A model generated the notes under the pieces. The model did no database searches. It was not told the origin of the DNA and saw only the letters and a list, made by a program, of their open reading frames with translations. Shown one piece after another: positions 57,223 through 64,000 of a DNA stretch of 64,000 nt. The position numbers and the translations under genes were made by a program. The stretch spans positions 33,870,162-33,934,161 of the forward strand of contig NC_092698.1 of the NCBI RefSeq assembly GCF_964275005.1. The letters run 5' to 3'. How positions within the stretch are numbered: position 1 is the stretch's first letter; every line of letters starts with the position of its first letter. This DNA comes from Diadema setosum (Eukaryota > Echinodermata > Echinoidea > Diadematoida > Diadematidae).

Positions 57223-57972
57223 TAACGGTACCCCCATGCCCTTGTCAGCATTACCCCAACTTCTCCAGTCATTTGAAACATCCTTGTGGTAATCTTGGAC
57301 ACTACCCGCGCCATCTCTCATGCCACCAACACTTGTGCATGTATCAACAAAAAAGCATGCTTACTGAATGACACATACTGCCCATGAGGTTTCATCCACG
57401 TTTCTGTGTATGGACATTTCAAGTACCCTTTTATGAGTGACTAGTTATTATTATTATCATAAAAAGAAAAAAAAAATCATCTGTACTCATGGTGCTGTGG
57501 GGTTTTATCAATTGTTATGTTTATGTTGCTTTTCTTAAACACCCAAATATAGGTGGTAATCATGATTTTAAAGATTTTACTTGATTTTATCTTCCACATT
57601 TAATTATACATATTGATGGACTTCATGGTGTGATATTCAGACATGATACCTGCTGAGTCAGAAATTTTATAAACTTTGCTTTCAATTTGTTTGCGTGTAA
57701 TTTGGATCGTGATGCTGTTTACTGAGTTGAAAAGTATTTCACTGATTTTCAGGAGATGAAGTATCACAAAATTTCACTGTGCATTCATATAGTCGCCAAG
57801 TTCAGTAAGCATTGTAACTACTTAAACCAGGAACAAAGGAGGGAAGAACAAATAAAGTTACAGGAAATTGGAAATTTGGATTACAGAACACCAAATACAA
57901 GAATATTTCAACATTCCAATTTGGCCAGTTTTCTGCAGGATGACTAAAAATGATGCATACCACAAGCCTATT

Positions 57973-58080
57973 TGCTTGGTCAGATCCAGATCCGTTCACA
58001 CATTGTGGTGATAAAGTGGTTGGAATTGCTTGGTCAGATGCAGATCCGTTCACACATTGTGGTGATAAAGTGGTTGGAAT
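57973..58080. repeat. 54-bp tandem duplication after the stop codon
   Basis: TTGCTTGGTCAGATCCAGAT begins at 57973 and recurs from 58027 with one substitution. It lies in the presumed 3' UTR. Confidence 0.93.
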
Positions 58081-59704
58081 TCTTGTGTTTCAGCTCAAGA
58101 AGGGGTTCGGTATGCAATGACCTCATTGTGGAATCACTTGATGATGATTAGGATAGCCAGCATGAAACATCTCTTGACCCACACACCTTGAGTTCGATAT
58201 CAGGAGGAATACATTGGTCATGAATTGTTGAATTTTGTCTTCAGTCTCAACGGAACCTTGTACAGCTCAAACTTTTAACTGGAATAAATAATGGATGCCT
58301 GAAGCATTCGTTTCAATCAGAATATGTCGTTTCACATTTGAAGTACGTGGAGAAAGTGTAATCTAGGTATGGCATCAGTGAATGATTTTGAATTTAGATG
58401 TTACAGATAAGTATGGACATACATATAAAGATTAGTGTCAGGGTTGTCAGTGATTTATTCTACTACAGATAAGGTGTCCAGATTTCTTTTTGTAGCGCAG
58501 AAATATCAAATTATGTACCAAGTGCATAGGCACTGTTTAAGGTCCCTTTGAATATATACGAGACAAACTAAACATGGAGGATGTTGGCTTGCCGCAGTGT
58601 AAAATATTGAAAACTTTTGTGCATTTAGGTATACACCCATTTCAAGGTTGAGATCACCGATCTAAATGAAGGCAAACATTTTAGTGAACCTAATTCAAAT
58701 ATTTGCATTATGCATCACACATGAAAAGAAAAGAAAAGGGGGAAAAAAAAAGAAGAAATCTAATTATAATCCACAGTGCTGAGTTTATGCAAGAGTATAA
58801 GGAATTGATACAAGAGTTTGCAAATTAAGTCATTAGTTAAAAAGCAGTAAACTTAATTGTTGATGTTGATTTTGTTTACAGTCAGGTATCAATGACTTTA
58901 CCTCCTGCATCCATACAAGGAGAATGTTCACCTCACTTTTTGGTCTCTGCACTGAACAAACTTGTATCATGTACATTTGTTTAAAGGAGAAACATGCCCT
59001 TAATTGAAGCACAATGATAATCAGAATTGCAAATATGATTCTCAGCTTGAAGAAGAGTCTCATTGATGAAGACAAAGTCTCAATCATGTTATTCACGTTT
59101 GATTTATGTTTATTTATTTTTTAGTGGCATGAAAGTTATCGTTTCCTCGATGGGAATTGGAGGAAATGCGTCCAGTTAACCCTTTCAAAACAATGAGTGC
59201 TAATTGCTAATGATATTGTATGCAAAAAGGTTGCTAGATGTGATAGCGTGGTTAAAGGGCATTTATTACTCCACTATGGCTCAATGTAGTCAGAGGCAGA
59301 AAGACTTTATTCATTGTATGTGGGTGAAAATGGGAAAAATAGAGGGAAAAATAGCAAGAAAAATCAATGAAATAAATGACGATCTTGTCGGTTTCAAATT
59401 GGTATCTTCAAAATTGCTGCATTTCTCTCAGAGAGACTGAAATTTATTGCCTATTGTTTTATTTTTTACAAGTGACTTGTGCACTGTGTGAAGTGATGTC
59501 TGCAACATGGGTAGATGTACCAGGGAAGTGGTCCCACCTCCCTGGATGTACCCAGTCAGTAGCAAAGGAAATGATAGAGGAGGATTTTCTCAAATGTAAC
59601 GCAAGGTAGTTTTGAATTCTGTAGGACTATAGCCCGTTATAGTTTCACTAATTCAACTGTGCTACGTGTCCCATGCATGACCCACTTGAATGAGCATTGA
59701 CATA

Positions 59705-59826
59705 CTGTATACACTGTACATTTCGCGTGATTTATATTTTTGTGAATTTCGCGAGTCACGTGCTATTCGGGAGTCAGAATGCTATTTGTGAATTTAACAA
59801 CACATGAAAATATTCACTCTGATCCC
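59705..59826. mobile_element. Truncated CGCGAAAA-type repeat
   Basis: After TA, CTGTATACACTGTACATTTC with GCGTGATT, TTTCGCGAGTCACG and AACACATGAAAATATTCAC resembles the left part and middle of the CGCGAAAA family. The right inverted end is missing. Confidence 0.45.
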
Positions 59827-61705
59827 GACATGAACATGACATGCATGTATACATTTCTCCATTCATTTCTGTACTCCATGATGACAAATTTAAACACTCA
59901 CAAAATTGTCGGGAAGTCCCGATTCGCCAAAAAATCAGACTTGCTATTAAAATGTATAGCATATACAACACACCGTTAATGGCTGATTATATGAAGAAAA
60001 GAAAAGACAGGCAGAAAGAGAGAAAACATATAGCCTAGAATCTGTGTATTTGTTCTTTTTTCGGTCTGGTTTGCTGATAAATCTGGCATCATTCTCAATT
60101 TATCACTTTCCTGTCAAATTACTTGATTACTTGACAGACCCTTGCATCTTCAAACAAGTGTTTAACTGTTGTGTATCTGCCAAAAAAAATCTGTGTTTAA
60201 TATCAGCTCCCACATCATATCAACCCATTGTGCAAACTACTCGCTGTGCTAGAATGAGGTAGCCGTCGTAAATGATCTAGGAAGATATCTTTGTTATAAT
60301 AAAGGGTGGAAGTCAGTCATATGTGGTACAGAAATTACTGAGAAGAAAATGCATGCATTGATTTGAAGTTCTCCATGAGGTTTAATTGTCACCAGTATTA
60401 TGTGAGCCAATCTTTGTTGAAACAAGTCAGCTATGCAAAGAAGTTGTGATTTTTTTTTTCTTTTCTGTAATTGTGTAACTGTACATTGGGCATGTAATTT
60501 CTTGTTGGTTTCTCGTCTAATTTGGTTGGCTTGATTTTCATTGTGCAGTAGGTAGGTGATTACCAATTTAATGCTTATGTTTTATTCGTATTGATCACAG
60601 TAATTTTAAGCACGATTGTACATAATTTTGTCTTTTTGGTTTTGACTCGTTATGTTATGTGACTCACAACATTTGCATACTGGTGCTCCTGCTGTGGAGC
60701 AAACTTTTAAATAGAGCCACTGTGAGTAAGTACTTGAAAGGGATGATTCTGTTGGTGGTAATCTTTGTAGGAGCATGTTGTAACTAGACTGCCAGTTCAG
60801 TGTAAAATTCGGCCCCTTTAATCTCATCCTATTATTTCTGTGATGCGGGAAGCTGTGTTCTGTGCAAGAAAACAAAATCATAGGATATTGGAGAAAAACA
60901 GGTAGTATTTGATCCGTCTTGGTATTCTCTTAGATGCAGCTGTGCTCAAAGGCTTGCTCAGAGTATGGTCCTCGGTGACAAAATGAAGCCAGATTCACAG
61001 CAAATTAAAAATCATGGTGTGACCAACCTGCCTAAATCTTGAAAGAAGTTGCTCATGAGCGTGTACATGTGTATGTTTCTGTTCTTCTGCTTTCTGTTGT
61101 CAGGAGGGGGCAAAATTTGGAAATACATGTACGCACATACGATGAGGTAACCTCATGTGACTTAGATTTGAGCTGGTAGACAGTTTTAATGTGTTGCACT
61201 CAATACATTACTAATATAGACTGAAGAAAAAGATACTTCTGTAAAGTACACCATCATGTCCAGCTGCTGACATTTGACTGTGACAGAAATGTCATGTGTG
61301 CAGTTCAGTGGATGTAAGTGCTGGTAGTAGAAATAAGTAATAAAAAAAGACAAAAGAGCCCAAGTACCTCCTGTTTAGGTCTTTATGAATCCATGTGTAT
61401 GTGGCAAGGAAGGTCATCACAATGTACAGAAATATGCAAATGATTGTTGCAATTGAAGAATAATTTTGTTTGAGGTGGTAAAAAGCCTTGATAGCTTATC
61501 AGTGTATATTTGGAGTGTTGGGATGCACTTTTTGGTTGTAAGACACTGTTACTGATATTGACAAACCTTTTTTTTTTTTTGTTAATTTGCTATTAATTCT
61601 ACCATATAATAATTCAACTTGTGAGTAAGATGTAAATCACACCTAGCCCTTGTTGGACAAATTAAAGATTAATTAAATTTAAAATTACTGTAATGCAAAA
61701 CCTGA

Positions 61706-61732
61706 TTTTTTTTTTTTTTTTTTTTTTTTTTT
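61706..61732. repeat. Poly(T) tract
   Basis: About 26 T in a row in the presumed 3' UTR. It could be the tail of a minus-strand retrocopy, but no body is recognised. Confidence 0.9.
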
Positions 61733-63607
61733 GAGCCAGCGGGAGATCCTTCAGCTCAGACAGTTCAACTTTAATTTGGAGTAACCGTGCATCCATGTTC
61801 ATGATGTTAATTTTTAAATGCCATCGGTACTTTTCTCCATCTTAGTTAAATTATACAGAACTGTTTAAAGAGTGCTTTATGAAATGTACTTTCTGTCTAG
61901 ATATCCTCTTTCAGCAAATCTCCATGTGGTGATCTTGAGGCAGTGGAGTATAGTTGTGCCAGTTTTCACACAAATTTGTCTGGGGTTCCTGTGACCCTTG
62001 AATATTATGCTTGAAAAATGTATTGAAGTTGATAGTCTTCAGTGAGATGCATCCTCTTACTAACATCAAGGAGGTATAGTGTGTGATACCTCCTTGCTAA
62101 AATGGGTATGGTGATTTTTATAGGTGGGTACTGCAAGCTTGCCTATGTGCTGATTTTAGAGTGTTCGGAAGAGACATGCAAAAAGCCAATTGTCAATTGT
62201 AATGTATCCTCAAATGGGCCAAAATTGATGTCTGCACAAAATTTAACCCAAGACAACAACTATTACCCCATTTTTTCCCATTGAGGGATTTGTCTTGCAG
62301 AACTGTATCAATTGTATTTTAATCTGTTATTGCTCGTGTATTTTATCAATTTATGATTTTATCAATTCTTATTTTGGGGAAGAAGGTGTGTTTATGCTAT
62401 TTTCAAAACTAGTGTGTGCTTTATGCTTGTGAACAAGCAATCTGCTGGCTGAGTTGAATCGAGTTGAATTGCACGTAATGAATTGAGTAGTTCACAAAAT
62501 ATGTATTGAAATCAGTGATTTGTAGTTACTCTGCTACCACTGCTTTTATGTGAAGATACAGGATACAAAACAACTTGCGATTGTCCATGTTTGTATGTAT
62601 GAGGTTCCATATTTTTCTGATTTGATGTGCACATTTCCCCTCGGTTATATAATTTGTCATTACTTTATGTGACATGTATTAGGCAGTCGGTAATTAACAC
62701 AGCTTACTTGTTTTCATAGTTCCCCAATATTCATGATGTAGTGAATATGCAAGCCCAGTAGGAATATCATTTGCAGGTAAACTTTTTTGATGGTCTCTAC
62801 ATCTTTTATAATAACCATTCAGACAATCAGACCATCACAAAATTATATACTAGTATATTGTTAGTCCTCTGCATATATGAGTTACTTATTATATCAGTTT
62901 CCTTGAAATGCGATTGAAAATGATGGGGGAATGTAACCTCTATTGACAACTTAAAGTCAACATATGAGTGTCTAAGTTGTAAAATATCTCTTATTTTGTA
63001 TCAAAGGAACTTACTAGATGTTACTTTCTATGAACTATTTATATATCTTTCTTGTAACAAAGTGTATTGTACATTGAAAAAACAAACAAAACAGAAGTGC
63101 ATTGTAAATCTGGCAATCCGTGTGTATGTTGTGTATACTAAATCTGATATCAGAGCTATTGTAAGCTTCTCCCGTCAGCGTGAATGTAATATAATAGGCT
63201 AGCTTGTGATGACCTATACGTGTATAAAGCGTTCAGTGGAGCTATAGAGAGCGTTGATCTATTGTATACTGTGTGTAAATGTACATACTATTAAACCATT
63301 TTTCATTACAAGTTATGTGTGTAATGTGCATGTTTATGAATGAGTCAACGTGATAGCATGTTTGTCACAAAATATTGTCTTCCTTTCTGTCTCTCACGCT
63401 ATGCATGTAGTACAAAATTACATTAATTTCGGTTTGGAGCAAATATTCTCCACACAAAATGCACTGTATGAAATCATTGAATATCAATGTTACAGATTCC
63501 TGTGTTCTGAAACGTACAGCTGTAAATTTTAACTTGACCATCCCCAAGGTCAGAATGGGTACCCCTCCTCCTCCCCCCCCCCCCCCCATGAATTGACTGT
63601 TACACTT

Positions 63608-63644
63608 TCAGTCCTGTGTTCCATTTCCAGGAACACAGGACTGA
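63608..63644. repeat. Perfect 15-bp hairpin
   Basis: TCAGTCCTGTGTTCC (63608-63622) is exactly complementary to 63630-63644 with a 7-nt loop. It lies between the two converging gene ends, just past the presumed cleavage zone of the minus-strand gene. It could be an RNA structure or the remnant of a small element. Confidence 0.7.
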
Positions 63645-63718
63645 GGAAAAAGTCGATAAAGCTTTGAAAAACAGGAAAAACACTTCCTTCTACGTTAGCA
63701 TGGCTGTCATACTTGTGC

Positions 63719-63724
63719 TTTATT
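63719..63724 (-). terminator. Poly(A) signal AATAAA of the converging minus-strand gene
   Basis: TTTATT on the + strand reads AATAAA on the minus strand, 115 nt beyond the candidate stop at 63839. The cleavage site would lie around 63690-63705. The spacing suits a compact 3' UTR. Confidence 0.35.
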
Positions 63725-63838
63725 TACAGAAGTTGCCCAGCAAGTTTGAACAGTTTCATGGCAGCAAAGACCATCAGCGTCGGGTATGGTTGATACGGCT
63801 TGCTCAGTTTGGTTTCAAGCCCCTCGCCGTGGCGTCTG

Positions 63839-64000
63839 TCACAGTACTATTCTCCCAGTGGCGTCACGAGTTAACTTCGTGCCGAAACCATGCCCATCGG
63901 GTCGTTTGCCCCCGCCGGCAAAGTTGGTCTTTGCTCCACGTGAAATCGCCGAGTTGTTTTTAGTTTTGAAAGCCGATCTTGGATGGGAGGGTGACGGTGC
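63839..64000 (-). CDS. C-terminal end of a converging gene (partial, cut by window)
   Basis: The minus strand is open from the window edge to a TGA at 63841-63839 (53 residues). The end reads KTNFAGGGKRPDGHGFGTKL then TRDATGRIVL. The composition is GC-rich with plausible coding bias, unlike the surrounding AT-rich sequence. An AATAAA lies about 115 nt after the stop on the same strand. The family is not recognised. The opposite strand also has an open frame (63616-63963), but it looks less protein-like. Confidence 0.4.
   Translation of the reverse strand, partial: APSPSHPRSAFKTKNNSAISRGAKTNFAGGGKRPDGHGFGTKLTRDATGRIVL

Larger units (their letters stand above)
57223..63310 (+). other. BIN1: Probable long BIN1 3' UTR / downstream region
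   Basis: No exon of another gene is seen for 6 kb after the stop. Several AATAAA motifs occur (58283, 59371, 60298), and an ATTAAA at 63290 is followed by GT-rich sequence typical of a cleavage site. PUMILIO-like TGTANATA words occur (for example near 60617). Which poly(A) site is used cannot be decided here. The stretch also holds a 54-bp tandem duplication and a partial CGCGAAAA-type repeat. Confidence 0.35.

Noticed and set aside
63616..63963. 115-codon plus-strand open frame at the right edge
   Set aside because: It starts inside the hairpin, shows no domain, and the minus strand offers a better coding end with a matching poly(A) signal. The call is not certain, and TTTACAG at 63723-63729 could be an acceptor for a plus-strand exon.

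Overview
This is a 64-kb piece of animal nuclear genome. The base composition is AT-rich. There are long introns with GT-AG splice sites, no operons, many short fold-back DNA transposons, and abundant TACATGTAC and TAGGCCTA words. Together with the repeat types (the GCCTCCGCC element carrying AGGTCA repeats, TTCGTTATTCCGAA arrays, CGCGAAAA fold-backs) this suggests a marine invertebrate deuterostome. An echinoderm is my first guess, but the sequence alone does not prove it.

One gene dominates. From 9810 to 57222 on the + strand lies a complete amphiphysin/BIN1 homologue in 11 constitutive coding exons (420 residues), plus a phase-preserving 45-nt cassette exon (435 residues when included). 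Exons 1-7 encode an N-BAR membrane-curving domain. Exons 8-9 encode a Ser/Pro-rich, acidic linker. Exons 10-11 encode a C-terminal SH3 domain. All splice phases agree and the reading frame is intact. The linker shows no clathrin or AP2 motif.

Layout: 1-9500 is intergenic. It holds a probable last exon of an unidentified upstream gene (4717-4926, +), a hAT-like element with an internal satellite (887-2550), a TTAA-flanked fold-back element (3134-3538), another fold-back (7232-7466) and microsatellites. The presumed promoter and 5' UTR occupy about 9530-9809. Intron 1 (16.3 kb) is the main repeat reservoir. It contains a fold-back with serial palindromes, AGGTCA-repeat modules, a TTATTCCGAA array, two tRNA-like SINEs, a 6.3-kb inverted repeat (arms 17539-18861 and 22326-23875), two TTAA elements and a 24-bp-TIR element. 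Introns 2-7 carry a decayed transposon-like ORF, a mariner-like palindromic element, two further TTAA elements and two CGCGAAAA elements. After the stop codon about 6 kb contains no further gene and is probably largely 3' UTR. The right edge (63839-64000, -) carries what looks like the C-terminal end of a converging neighbour with a closely spaced poly(A) signal.

I see no bacterial-type system, CRISPR array or wholly new multi-gene machinery. The most informative structures are the intronic transposons. One is an insertion whose empty target site is preserved in the opposite arm of the inverted repeat. Another group spreads perfect DR1 nuclear-receptor half-site pairs. The gene's own unusual points are the cassette exon and the microsatellite that abuts the splice acceptor of the last exon.
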